Of a stretch of 64,000 nucleotides of DNA, positions 56,411 through 64,000 are shown piece by piece (the stretch's first letter is position 1; each line of letters begins with the position of its first letter). Position numbers and translations under genes: made by a program. A model generated the notes under the pieces. The model did not search any database. It was not told the origin of the DNA and was given only the letters and a program-made list of their open reading frames with translations. This DNA is from Microbacterium algeriense (GTDB lineage Bacteria > Actinomycetota > Actinomycetes > Actinomycetales > Microbacteriaceae), in NCBI RefSeq assembly GCF_008868005.1, contig NZ_WAAO01000002.1, positions 248,001-312,000 of the forward strand. Direction: 5' to 3'.

Positions 56411-57403
56411 GTGGACGCCGATGCGCTGACCGATGCACGCCGCGCCGAGTGGGAGCGGCTCGACGAGCTCAGCCGTGCCCGTCTGGACGGTGCGGGAGTG
56501 GATGAGCTGATCGTCCGCTATCGCGCGGCGTCGGCCGACCTCGCCGAGCTCAAGACGTCGATCGGCGACTCCCCGCAGGGTGCGTATCTGTCGACCATCC
56601 TGGTGCGGGCACGGCTGCGTCTCACCGGCGCATCCGACAGCATCCTGACCCAGACCGCGCGCTTCTTCCGTCTGCAGCTGCCCGCCGCCCTGTACCGGCT
56701 GCGGTGGACGACACTGGTCATCGCGGTGGCCTTCATCGCGGTGGCGGTGGGCACCGCCGCCTGGATCTCGAGCGACCCCGCCCTCGTCGCCACGCTCGGC
56801 AACCCGGATGCCCTGAAGCAGTATGCGGACGAGAGCTTCACGGGGTACTACACCGAGAATCCGGCCGCGGTGTTCATGGGCATGGTCTGGACCAACAACG
56901 CCTGGATCGCGATGCAGTGCGTTCTCTTCGGCGTCACCGGCATCTGGCCGGTGTACATGCTGGTGCAGAACGCCATGGGGCTCGGCACGTCGGGCGCGGT
57001 GATGGCGGCACACGAGCATGCCGACCTCATGGTGCTGTACATCCTCCCGCACGGCATGCTCGAGATGACCTGCATCTTCGTGGCGGCCGCAGCCGGACTG
57101 CATGCGTTCTGGGCGTGGGTCGCGCCGGGGCGACGCACGCGCGGCGAGGCGCTCGCCGAGCAGGGCCGCGCCCTCGCGACCGTGGCGCTCGGGCTGGTCT
57201 TCGCCCTCTTCCTCGCCGGGCTGGTCGAGGGGTTCGTCACCGGATGGGCGCTGCCCTGGCCGCTGAAGATCGGCATCGGCGCGGCGGCGCTCGCGGTGTT
57301 CCTGATCTACATGCTCGTGGTCGGAGGGCGGGCGCACCGCTCGGGTGAGACGGGGGACCTCGTCGAATACGAGGCGGGCACTCCTCGCCTCGTCGCCGGC
57401 TGA
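56411..57403 (+). CDS. stage II sporulation protein M (SpoIIM) family membrane protein
   Basis: A 330-residue protein of the SpoIIM/DUF95 family with an N-terminal soluble helical domain of about 100 residues (DELIVRYRAASADLAELK) and five to six membrane segments. It includes the family block FMGMVWTNNAWIAMQCVLFG and HGMLEMTCIFVAAAAG. The species need not sporulate; these proteins are widespread. An ATG at 56393 is possible, but the GTG at 56411 gives the usual MDADAL-type start and sits seven bases from a TACAGT box. RDD and SpoIIM genes commonly accompany MoxR-DUF58 operons, as here. Confidence 0.85.
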   Translation: MDADALTDARRAEWERLDELSRARLDGAGVDELIVRYRAASADLAELKTSIGDSPQGAYLSTILVRARLRLTGASDSILTQTARFFRLQLPAALYRLRWTTLVIAVAFIAVAVGTAAWISSDPALVATLGNPDALKQYADESFTGYYTENPAAVFMGMVWTNNAWIAMQCVLFGVTGIWPVYMLVQNAMGLGTSGAVMAAHEHADLMVLYILPHGMLEMTCIFVAAAAGLHAFWAWVAPGRRTRGEALAEQGRALATVALGLVFALFLAGLVEGFVTGWALPWPLKIGIGAAALAVFLIYMLVVGGRAHRSGETGDLVEYEAGTPRLVAG

Positions 57404-57430
57404 TCCCGTCCGCTCGGGGATCAGAGCCGG
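57396..57430. terminator. hairpin spanning two stop codons
   Basis: CTGATCCC (57400-57407) pairs with GGGATCAG (57417-57424). The stem is extended after a 2-base bulge by CCGG/CCGG. It covers the TGA of the SpoIIM gene and the stop of the convergent DUF58 gene, so it can end both transcripts. Confidence 0.65.
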
Positions 57431-58728
57431 CCGGCCGCCTTCAGCTCCAGGTAGCGATCGGCGATCCGCGGCGGCAGGGCATCAGGGTCGGCGGCGATCG
57501 CCTCGCCCCCGGCGCGACGGATCGCGTCCGCGACGTCCTCGGCGTCGCGCAGGGTGCGCTCGGCCGCGGCGGCGAGGTAGACCTCTTCCCGGGAGCCGCG
57601 TCGACGCGCCAGCTCGGCGATGCCGTCGTCGGTGACGGAGCCGACGAGCACGGTGGTCGCCCGTGTCGCGTTCGGGAACGCTCCGAGGAATCCGCGGGCG
57701 GACTCGGCCGCGTCCTGCGCGGTCAGCGCGACGATCAGGGACGGGCGCGTGGTGAGCGTGCGCACGGCGGCGAACGCCCCGTGCCAGTCGGTGTCCACGA
57801 GGCGGGCGTGGATGGGGGCCATCGCGTCCGTCATCGCCGGCAGGAGCGCCGTGCCCTCCACGCCGGACACCCGCGCCCGCACGACGCGGTCGTACATCAG
57901 CAGGTGGACGTGGTCTCCGGCACGCGAGGCCAGCGCGGCGAGCAGCAGGGAGGCCTCGAGAGCGGCATCGAGCCGCGTGCCGTCTCCCACGCGGGCGGCG
58001 GCCGTGCGTCCGGTGTCGAGGATGATGACGACGTGGCGGTCGCGCTCCGGGCGCCACGTCCGCAGCATCGTGGTGCCGGCGCGGGCCGTGGCACGCCAGT
58101 CGATCGAGCGCACGTCGTCGCCCCGCACGTACTCGCGCAGCGAGTCGAACTCGGTGCCCTGGCCGCGCACCTGGATGCTCGTGTTGCCGTCGAGCTCGCG
58201 CAGCCGGGCGAGCCGGGACGGCAGGTGCTTGCGCGAGGCGAAGGCCGGCAGCACCGTGATCGCGCCGCGGACCGCATGCCGTGCCTGTCGGCCGGCGAGC
58301 CCGAGCGGGCCTCGGGAGCGGACCATCACGAACTCGCTGACGAGTTCTCCGCGCCGCCGCGGCAGGAGCGGAATCGCGACGCGTCGCCGCTCTCCCGCGG
58401 GGATGCTCAGCCGCTGCCGTTCCTCGGGGGCGCCCGCCGTCGGCTGCCAGGCGTCGCGGATCACCGCGTGCAGTGGCCGGGACCCGTGGTTGTGGACGGC
58501 CACGCTGACCGGGACGGGCTCGCCGAGACGCACGCGCCGGGGCAGGCGGCGGGTCACGGTCACGGACCGGGGACTCGCGGCGAGGAGCACGTCGAGACCG
58601 ACCAGCAGCGCGCACAGCGCGAGCCAGACGCCCAGGACCGTGTACGCCGGAGAGCCCGCGAGCCCGGCGAGGACGAGCGGGACGACACCGACGGCGATGG
58701 CGACGGCGAGGCGGCCGGTGACGAACAC
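57421..58728 (-). CDS. DUF58 domain protein
   Basis: A 435-residue protein with two N-terminal membrane segments (residues about 5-45) and the DUF58 signature YVRGDDVRSIDWRATARAG near residue 195. A von Willebrand-like fold follows, with VVIILDTGRTAAARVG and LLLAALASRAGDHVHLL. DUF58 proteins work with MoxR ATPases, probably in assembling enzymes or envelope complexes. The GTG start follows the TAG stop of moxR with no gap. It is the last gene of a five-gene minus-strand operon. Confidence 0.88.
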   Translation of the reverse strand: MFVTGRLAVAIAVGVVPLVLAGLAGSPAYTVLGVWLALCALLVGLDVLLAASPRSVTVTRRLPRRVRLGEPVPVSVAVHNHGSRPLHAVIRDAWQPTAGAPEERQRLSIPAGERRRVAIPLLPRRRGELVSEFVMVRSRGPLGLAGRQARHAVRGAITVLPAFASRKHLPSRLARLRELDGNTSIQVRGQGTEFDSLREYVRGDDVRSIDWRATARAGTTMLRTWRPERDRHVVIILDTGRTAAARVGDGTRLDAALEASLLLAALASRAGDHVHLLMYDRVVRARVSGVEGTALLPAMTDAMAPIHARLVDTDWHGAFAAVRTLTTRPSLIVALTAQDAAESARGFLGAFPNATRATTVLVGSVTDDGIAELARRRGSREEVYLAAAAERTLRDAEDVADAIRRAGGEAIAADPDALPPRIADRYLELKAAGRL

Positions 58729-59751
58729 CTAGATCGGAACCCTGGTCTGCTGCACGACCGAGGTGAGCACCGCATCGGCAGAGACACCCTCCATCTGGGC
58801 ATCCGGTCGCAGCTGCAGGCGGTGGCGCCACACCGGCACCAGCATGGTCTGCACATGGTCGGGCGTCACTGCGGAGGAGGCGTTGAGCCACGCCCAGGCC
58901 TTGGCCGCCGCGAGCAGTCCGGTCGACGCGCGCGGGCTCGCGCCGAGCTCCACCGACGGCGACTGCCTGGTCGCGCGCGCGAGGTCGACGACGTACCCGA
59001 GGACGTCGTCGGTGACCTCGACGGCCGCCGCGGACTGCTGGGCCGCGCGGATCTCCTCGGCGGACACGACGGCCTCGACGCCCGTCAGCTCGCGCGGCGA
59101 GAAGCCCTCGGCATGCCGTCGGAGCACCGAGACCTCGGCGTCGCGCTCCGGCATGCCGACGACCAGCTTCATCAGGAACCGGTCGAGCTGAGCCTCGGGC
59201 AGGGAATAGGTGCCCTCGTGCTCGATCGGGTTCTGCGTCGCCGCGACCAGGAACGGGTCGGGCAGAGCACGGCTGACACCGTCCGCCGAGACCTGACGCT
59301 CCTCCATCGCCTCGAGCAGGGCGGCCTGCGTCTTCGGCGGAGTCCGGTTGATCTCGTCCGCGAGGAGGATGTGGGTGAAGACCGGGCCGGCGCGGAAGTC
59401 GAATTCTCCGGTGCGCGCGTCGTACACGAGCGAGCCCGTCACATCGCCCGGCATCAGGTCGGGGGTGAACTGCACGCGCTTGGTGTCGAGTCCGAGCGCG
59501 CGGGCGAAGGATCGCACGACGAGGGTCTTCGCGACCCCCGGCACCCCCTCGAGGAGGACGTGTCCGCGGGCGAGCAGAGCGACCAGCAGACCCGTGACGG
59601 TGCCGGCCTGGCCGACGACGGCCTTGTCGACCTCGGTGCGGACTCGGTGCATGGCCTGTCGGAGCGCGGCGTCGTCCGCGGTCTGATTCTCAACGGTCAC
59701 GGGGTTCCCTCGGCTTGTCTCGGATGGATGGGAGTGTGCGTGGTCGGTCAC
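58729..59751 (-). CDS. MoxR-family AAA+ ATPase
   Basis: A 340-residue chaperone-like ATPase. Visible are Walker A GVPGVAKT near residue 70, Walker B ILLADEINR, the sensor block AATQNPIEHEG and EAQLDRFLMKL. The GTG start overlaps the DUF4350 stop by four bases. It likely remodels or activates a partner complex built from the DUF58, DUF4129 and DUF4350 proteins encoded beside it; the client is not known. Confidence 0.93.
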   Translation of the reverse strand: MTDHAHSHPSETSRGNPVTVENQTADDAALRQAMHRVRTEVDKAVVGQAGTVTGLLVALLARGHVLLEGVPGVAKTLVVRSFARALGLDTKRVQFTPDLMPGDVTGSLVYDARTGEFDFRAGPVFTHILLADEINRTPPKTQAALLEAMEERQVSADGVSRALPDPFLVAATQNPIEHEGTYSLPEAQLDRFLMKLVVGMPERDAEVSVLRRHAEGFSPRELTGVEAVVSAEEIRAAQQSAAAVEVTDDVLGYVVDLARATRQSPSVELGASPRASTGLLAAAKAWAWLNASSAVTPDHVQTMLVPVWRHRLQLRPDAQMEGVSADAVLTSVVQQTRVPI

Positions 59752-60935
59752 GGGGTGTCCTTCGCGCTGCGGATGCTGTCGTCAACGGCGTCCTCCAGCG
59801 CTTCGAGCCGACGGGCGAGCTCGATCAGGGCGGCGTCGTCGTGGGGGAGCGGCCCGGACAGCTGCTCCTGCAGCGTGCCGCGAGGGACCCGGAGCCGATC
59901 CGCAGCCGCATCGGCGACGTCGTCCGCTCCGGCGTGGACGGCGAGGCCGAGGCGGCGGGCGAGTCGTCGCCGTGCGCCGTCGCGCAGCGCCTCTCCGGCA
60001 TGCTGCGCGTCCGCGGCCTTCGCGGTGAGGCGCGCCCTGCCGTGCATGGTCTCCGAGGCGCGGACCGTGACCGGCAGCGTCTCGGCGACCAGGGGTCCGA
60101 AGCGCTGGCCCCGCCAGATCGCCGCGGCGATCCCGGCTGCGATCAGCAGGAGGATGGCCGGCGTGACCCAGGGCGGCGTGAGACTGCCCAGAGTGTCGAC
60201 CGTCTCGCCTTCGATGTCCGAGTCGGCGAAGTTCGGGACGTACCAGACGACGCGGTCGGTCTGCGCGAGCAGAGCGAGAGCCAAGGCGGCGTTTCCGTCC
60301 TCGGCGAGGCCCTCGTTGTCGAACAGCCGGGTGCCCTCGACGACCGCCTGGCGGGGCCGCGATCGCGCGTCCACGAGGACCGCGGCGCCCTCGTCGTTCC
60401 GGAAGCACGCCTGGACGCCGTCGGCGGGGGAGAAGAGCCGGTCGGCGCGGATCGAGCCGACCTCGGCGAACTCGGGCAGGTCGCATCCGGGAGTGACCTC
60501 GGACAGCGCGCCGGTCGCGTTCTCGCCGATCTTCAGGGTGTTCAGCAGGTGGGTCCCGGCGGAGAGGAAGACGACGCGTTCCGCCGGCTCCATCAGCGTC
60601 TCCAGGGCTTCGTCGGTCAGCGTGTACGGGTTCGTCATCACGAGCGTCGCGTCCTGATCGATCGCGGCACGCGCCTCCGCACGAGATCGGTACACGGAGA
60701 CGTCCACACCCTGTTCGCGCAGGATCTCGGCGAGAGCGAGCGCTCCGCCTTCGCCTGCACCTTCCGGATCGAGCGCACCCTGTGCCGCGGGTCCGGTGGC
60801 GGCGACGCGGAGCGCGGCGAAGGACACCAGCAGCACGAGGGCGACGACGATGCTCCATCCCGCGACGGTCCTGCCCCGGCGCGGTCGGGGATCTGCGGTG
60901 GACGGCAGCGCGGTCCCCTCGCGGACGGCCGTCAT
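59748..60935 (-). CDS. DUF4350 domain membrane protein
   Basis: A 395-residue protein with one membrane segment near residue 25-45 and another near 260 (WVTPAILLLIAAGIAAAIW). Between them is an outside domain of glutaminase-like fold seen in DUF4350 proteins (ALDPEGAGEGGALALAEILR, LVMTNPYTLTDEALETL). The last 120 residues are cytoplasmic and helical. The family nearly always sits with moxR and DUF58. The ATG overlaps the DUF4129 stop (ATGA). Confidence 0.85.
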   Translation of the reverse strand: MTAVREGTALPSTADPRPRRGRTVAGWSIVVALVLLVSFAALRVAATGPAAQGALDPEGAGEGGALALAEILREQGVDVSVYRSRAEARAAIDQDATLVMTNPYTLTDEALETLMEPAERVVFLSAGTHLLNTLKIGENATGALSEVTPGCDLPEFAEVGSIRADRLFSPADGVQACFRNDEGAAVLVDARSRPRQAVVEGTRLFDNEGLAEDGNAALALALLAQTDRVVWYVPNFADSDIEGETVDTLGSLTPPWVTPAILLLIAAGIAAAIWRGQRFGPLVAETLPVTVRASETMHGRARLTAKAADAQHAGEALRDGARRRLARRLGLAVHAGADDVADAAADRLRVPRGTLQEQLSGPLPHDDAALIELARRLEALEDAVDDSIRSAKDTP

Positions 60936-61573
60936 GCTGCCACCGCCTCGGTGCGACGGGCGCGAAGCCGTTCGTCGGTCGCCGCGAGCTCTCCATAGCT
61001 TGCCGCCGTCGCGCGGTGGCCGAGGTAGCGGACGTCGTCGAAGGCGACGGCGGCGCGGCGCAGGGCGTCCGACTCGTCGGCGAACACCGCGCTCGCCTCA
61101 CGCGCGATGGCCTGCGCGGTGGCGCCGGGGGCCGGATCGATCAGGTCGCGCTCCAGCAGTCCGCGCGCCAGCGCCCGGTAGCGGAGGACGGTCGCCGCAT
61201 CCCAGTCGCCCTCCCTGGCGCTGCGTTCGGCGTCGGACCGCAGCTGCGCGGCGGTGCGGTCATCGCTCGCTCCGAGCAGATCGAGGCGTCCGCGGCGAAC
61301 GGCACGCGAACGGCGCGGGCGTCCCCAGATGAGGAGTGCCGCGACCAGAGCAGCAGCGATGATGACGATGACGATGATGAGCGCGGACGGGCCGACGCCC
61401 GCCCCGTTCTCCGAGCTGAACAGGTCGGCGAGAAAGCGCCCGACGTCGCGGGCGAGCAGGTCGAACCACGTCGGCTTGGCATCCGCGTAGCGCGGGTTGG
61501 ACAGTTCCTCTTCCGCCCAGCGTCTGGCGTCATCCCCATCCGGGACGAACGCGTCGTCGATGCGTCGGATCAT
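60932..61573 (-). CDS. DUF4129 domain membrane protein
   Basis: A 213-residue protein with one membrane segment (about residues 62-83, SALIIVIVIIAAALVAALLI). A C-terminal DUF4129 domain of about 110 residues contains EGDWDAATVLRYRALARGLL and RYLGHRATAASYGEL. A longer frame begins at 61603; the ATG at 61573 overlaps the stop of the gene upstream (ATGA) and is preferred. It belongs to the MoxR operon. Confidence 0.85.
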   Translation of the reverse strand: MIRRIDDAFVPDGDDARRWAEEELSNPRYADAKPTWFDLLARDVGRFLADLFSSENGAGVGPSALIIVIVIIAAALVAALLIWGRPRRSRAVRRGRLDLLGASDDRTAAQLRSDAERSAREGDWDAATVLRYRALARGLLERDLIDPAPGATAQAIAREASAVFADESDALRRAAVAFDDVRYLGHRATAASYGELAATDERLRARRTEAVAA

Positions 61574-62931
61574 GTCGTCGCGTCGCTGCCGGGCGCCGTC
61601 CACTCGTTCCCGGTCGGGGCGGAGCGCGGCTCGGGGTCACGCGGGGGCGGAGGGGGAGGGAACGCGACATCCGCGGCGGGCCGCGGCGCCGGGGCCTGCG
61701 GTGCTGCAGCGAGGTACGGCGCGGGAGGGTATGTCCGGCCGGGGTGTGTCTGGCCGGGGTACGGTGCCGGCGGGGCGGGATAGCCCGGGGCTCCGGTCGG
61801 CGCATACAGGCCGGCCTGCGTCATCAGCACGTGTTCGGGAACCTGCCGCGGCGGGGGTGCGGAGGTGACGGCACGCGAGGGGTCGACGGCGAACGGATCG
61901 CCCAGCTGCTCGTCGGTCCAGCCGAGCTCTCGACGCTCGACGTGGCTGAGCAGGGTCTGATCGAGTCCCTCGTACCGCATCCGGCAGTCGAGGTAGACCA
62001 GAGCGGACCCGGTGCTCTGCACGACGAGGGCGATGGCCTGGATGACGAGCAGCAGGATCTGCGGGGCGATGAGGGTGAGGGCGTAGCCGACGACGGCGCT
62101 CGGCCCCTCCGCCCCGGTCGGAGCGACCACCGAGCCGAGGAGCGAGCTGAGCAGAGTGGCCGGGATGCCGACCACCTGCGCCGCCAGTCCCATGATGGCG
62201 CTGATGAGGAACATGACCCCGAATGCGACCCAGAACCGGCCGCGCGTGAGGCGCCAGGAGCGCACGAACGCCTCGCGGAATCGGGCGCGCTCCAGCACGA
62301 GGATGGACGGGACGAGCAGGAGCTTGGTCGTGAGCCACACGCCGAGCGGGATGCACAGGAGCACGATGAGGATCATGACCACGACGACGAGACCGACCAG
62401 CTCCCCCCTGTCGCCGAGCCCGCCGGCGAGGAGACCGGCGGCGACGGCCGCGACGATCATGAAGGCCCCGAACACGGCCACGACCGACAGCGAGGCGAAT
62501 CCGGCGAGACGCCAGAACGCCGGGGTCATCCGGCGCCACAGCATGCGCAGCGTCGCCTTCACACCGATCGCGGCATAGCCGATCTCGGCCGCGACGACTC
62601 CCTGCATCATCGCCGTGAACGCGATCGATGCGAGTCCCACCGCGAGTCCGGCGATCAGGTTGATGGCCACGGTCCCGGCGAACACCGCTTCGAAGTCGGG
62701 AGACGAGGGGGAGACCGTGGAGAGCCGGGTGAAGGTGGTGAACAGCACGAGTCCCATGACCGTCGCCGTCGCGATCACCACCACCAGCTGGATGGCGACG
62801 GCGAATCCGAAGAGCACCTTCGGATTGTGGCGGAGAGCCGCGAAGGCCTTGCCCAGGAGCATCCCGAAGGTCAGCGGATGAAGGGGGATGATCCCCTTCT
62901 TCGGGGCAGGCGTCCACGTCTGGCCACTCAA
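61570..62931 (-). CDS. membrane protein with glycerophosphoryl diester phosphodiesterase-type membrane domain
   Basis: A protein of about 453 residues with six to eight membrane segments. It begins SGQTWTPAPKKGIIPLHPL, followed by FGMLLGKAFAALRHNPKVLF, characteristic of actinobacterial proteins that share the membrane domain of glycerophosphodiester phosphodiesterases but lack the catalytic part. The tail of about 90 residues is rich in Pro, Gly and Ala. The start is unsure: GTG at 62937 touches the ribosome site, whereas a TTG at 62931 is five bases from AGGGAG and is preferred. It heads the MoxR operon. Its role is unknown. Confidence 0.78.
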   Translation of the reverse strand: MSGQTWTPAPKKGIIPLHPLTFGMLLGKAFAALRHNPKVLFGFAVAIQLVVVIATATVMGLVLFTTFTRLSTVSPSSPDFEAVFAGTVAINLIAGLAVGLASIAFTAMMQGVVAAEIGYAAIGVKATLRMLWRRMTPAFWRLAGFASLSVVAVFGAFMIVAAVAAGLLAGGLGDRGELVGLVVVVMILIVLLCIPLGVWLTTKLLLVPSILVLERARFREAFVRSWRLTRGRFWVAFGVMFLISAIMGLAAQVVGIPATLLSSLLGSVVAPTGAEGPSAVVGYALTLIAPQILLLVIQAIALVVQSTGSALVYLDCRMRYEGLDQTLLSHVERRELGWTDEQLGDPFAVDPSRAVTSAPPPRQVPEHVLMTQAGLYAPTGAPGYPAPPAPYPGQTHPGRTYPPAPYLAAAPQAPAPRPAADVAFPPPPPPRDPEPRSAPTGNEWTAPGSDATT

Positions 62932-63014
62932 TGGCACTCCCTTCGTCGTGCGCTCCCATCGTGTCATATCCGCGGCGTGGAGCGCAGACCTGCGGCACGC
63001 GGGACTCGGTGCCA

Positions 63015-63020
63015 TAAGGT
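63015..63020 (+). promoter_or_regulatory. -10 box of a predicted leaderless mtrA promoter
   Basis: TAAGGT, seven bases, ATG at 63028. AAGG inside the same hexamer could instead serve as ribosome site for a transcript started further up, so the two readings compete. Confidence 0.35.
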
Positions 63021-63027
63021 AACTGTT

Positions 63028-63708
63028 ATGACCTCACGCATTCTCGTGGTCGACGACGACACAGCGCTCGCCGAGATGATCGGGATCGTGCTGCGCACCG
63101 AGGGCTTCGAGCCGGTCTTCTGCGCCGATGGTGCGCGGGCCGTCGACGAATGGCGCGCCCAGCGCCCGGATCTGGTGCTGCTCGACCTCATGCTGCCCGG
63201 CATGGACGGGATCGAGATCTGCACCCGCATCCGCGCGGAATCGGGGGTGCCCATCATCATGCTCACGGCACGCAGCGACACGGCCGACGTGGTCAGGGGT
63301 CTCGAGGTCGGCGCTGACGACTACATGGTCAAGCCCTTCAACCCGAAGGAGCTCGTCGCGCGCATCCGCACCCGCCTGCGTCCGACGCCCCAGACGACCA
63401 GCGAGCAGCTGCGGGTCGGCGATCTGACCGTCGACGTCGACGCGCACGAGGTGCGTCGCGGCACCACCCCGATCGCGCTGACCCCGTTGGAGTTCCAGCT
63501 GCTCGTCGCGCTGGCGTCGAAGCCGCAGCAGGTCTTCTCGCGCGAGATGCTCCTCGAACAGGTGTGGGGTTACCACTACAAAGCAGACACCCGTCTGGTG
63601 AACGTGCACGTGCAGCGTCTGCGCGCCAAGGTCGAACTCGACCCGGACAATCCGAAGATCGTGATGACCGTGCGCGGCGTGGGTTACCGTGCCGGGACGG
63701 TCGCATAG
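63028..63708 (+). CDS. mtrA: response regulator MtrA
   Basis: OmpR-type response regulator of the essential MtrAB system, which controls cell division, wall hydrolases and osmotic response in actinobacteria. The 226-residue protein has the acidic pocket LVVDDDTALAEMI, phospho-acceptor Asp in LVLLDLMLPGMDG near residue 53, IMLTARSD and MVKPFNPKELVAR. A winged-helix DNA-binding domain follows (TPLEFQLLVALASKPQQVFS, RLVNVHVQRLRAKVE and VRGVGYRAG). mtrB follows after seven bases. Order and sequence match MtrA closely. Confidence 0.95.
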   Translation: MTSRILVVDDDTALAEMIGIVLRTEGFEPVFCADGARAVDEWRAQRPDLVLLDLMLPGMDGIEICTRIRAESGVPIIMLTARSDTADVVRGLEVGADDYMVKPFNPKELVARIRTRLRPTPQTTSEQLRVGDLTVDVDAHEVRRGTTPIALTPLEFQLLVALASKPQQVFSREMLLEQVWGYHYKADTRLVNVHVQRLRAKVELDPDNPKIVMTVRGVGYRAGTVA

Positions 63709-63715
63709 GAGCACG

Positions 63716-64000
63716 ATGGCCGCGACCACAGCGACCACCACGACGGTCGCCGTGCTGCGCGACTGGCGCGGGTGGCCGGCGATGCTCGGCCTCCTCTGGC
63801 GTCGGTCGCTGCGCTTCCGCACTCTCTCGATCACGCTGATCGCGACGTCGCTCGCGATTCTGATCACCTGCGTGACGATGGCTCTGGTGATCCAGAACGA
63901 CCTGTTCATCTCACGGAAGAACGTGGCCCTGGAGGATGCCAGGCGCGCCGTCGACCAGGTGCAGGCGACGCTCGACGTGGCGGAGGTGGGGGACGACCCC
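63716..64000 (+). CDS. mtrB: sensor histidine kinase MtrB, N-terminal part (cut by window end)
   Basis: Only the first 95 codons are present; the frame is open at the window end. The start follows GGAG by five bases (ATG at 63716). The N-terminus has a Thr-rich tail, then WRRSLRFRTLSITLIATSLA leading into a membrane segment to about residue 60, then VIQNDLFISRKNVALEDA and the beginning of the outside sensor domain. This is the usual MtrB start. Sensor, HAMP and kinase domains lie outside the window. MtrB phosphorylates MtrA. Confidence 0.9.
   Translation, partial: MAATTATTTTVAVLRDWRGWPAMLGLLWRRSLRFRTLSITLIATSLAILITCVTMALVIQNDLFISRKNVALEDARRAVDQVQATLDVAEVGDDP

Noticed and set aside
57781..60657. 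Open frame of 958 codons on the plus strand over the DUF58, MoxR and DUF4350 genes
   Set aside because: Three well-supported genes lie on the other strand with 4-bp overlaps. The frame shows only biased composition.

Overview
The window is GC-rich, densely packed chromosomal DNA from a high-GC Gram-positive bacterium, most likely of the family Microbacteriaceae and probably close to Microbacterium. The evidence is the WhiB and MtrAB regulators, the whiB2 - DUF5719 - DUF3499 - ahcY - mtrAB gene neighbourhood, a sortase-E type LAxTG surface protein, GlfT2, and many GTG starts with 4-bp ATGA/GTGA overlaps. I see no tRNA, rRNA, CRISPR array, insertion sequence or prophage, and no stretch over 300 bases without a gene.

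Layout. (1) 0-7.1 kb: purK-purE, an LCP cell-wall ligase, an LAxTG surface protein, a DUF4012 protein and a family 4 glycosyltransferase. (2) 7.2-16.6 kb: a secreted protein with a lysozyme-like N-terminal half and a repeat-rich C-terminal half, a first Wzm/Wzt polysaccharide exporter, and a minus-strand operon rmlA-rmlB-rmlCD(fusion)-ugd-glycosyltransferase. (3) 16.7-28.1 kb: a DUF6541 membrane protein, a DPM1-like transferase, DUF2304, a Wzx-like flippase, and many family 2 glycosyltransferases with GtrA/GtrB-like lipid-sugar partners. (4) 28.2-44.1 kb: glf with a second Wzm/Wzt pair on the plus strand. A facing minus-strand operon runs glfT2 - glfT1-like - unknown - rgpF-like - three-part glycosyltransferase - GT-C transferase. 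After that come galE and two tandem O-antigen-ligase-like proteins. (5) 44.2-51.1 kb: manA, whiB2, a giant membrane glycosyltransferase-like protein, DUF5719, a degenerate metallopeptidase homologue and DUF3499. (6) 51.2-55.5 kb: a MacAB-like efflux module and ahcY. (7) 55.6-64 kb: RDD protein, SpoIIM, a MoxR/DUF58/DUF4350/DUF4129 operon, mtrA and the start of mtrB.

How it fits together. About 37 kb (7-44 kb) is one cell-envelope glycan region. RmlABCD makes dTDP-rhamnose, Ugd makes UDP-glucuronate, GalE and Glf make UDP-galactose and UDP-galactofuranose, and ManA feeds mannose metabolism. GT2, GT4 and GT-C enzymes assemble the chains. Two ABC exporters and one flippase move them across the membrane, and the LCP protein and ligase-like proteins are candidates for final attachment. 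The glf-wzm-wzt / glfT1-glfT2 block resembles the mycobacterial galactan system but lies in a genome that, from its likely family, should lack mycolic acids.

A recurrent regulatory feature is a TANNNT hexamer placed 6-7 bases before an ATG or GTG start. This predicts leaderless transcripts for about ten genes. Two near-palindromic -10 hexamers look able to fire in both directions.
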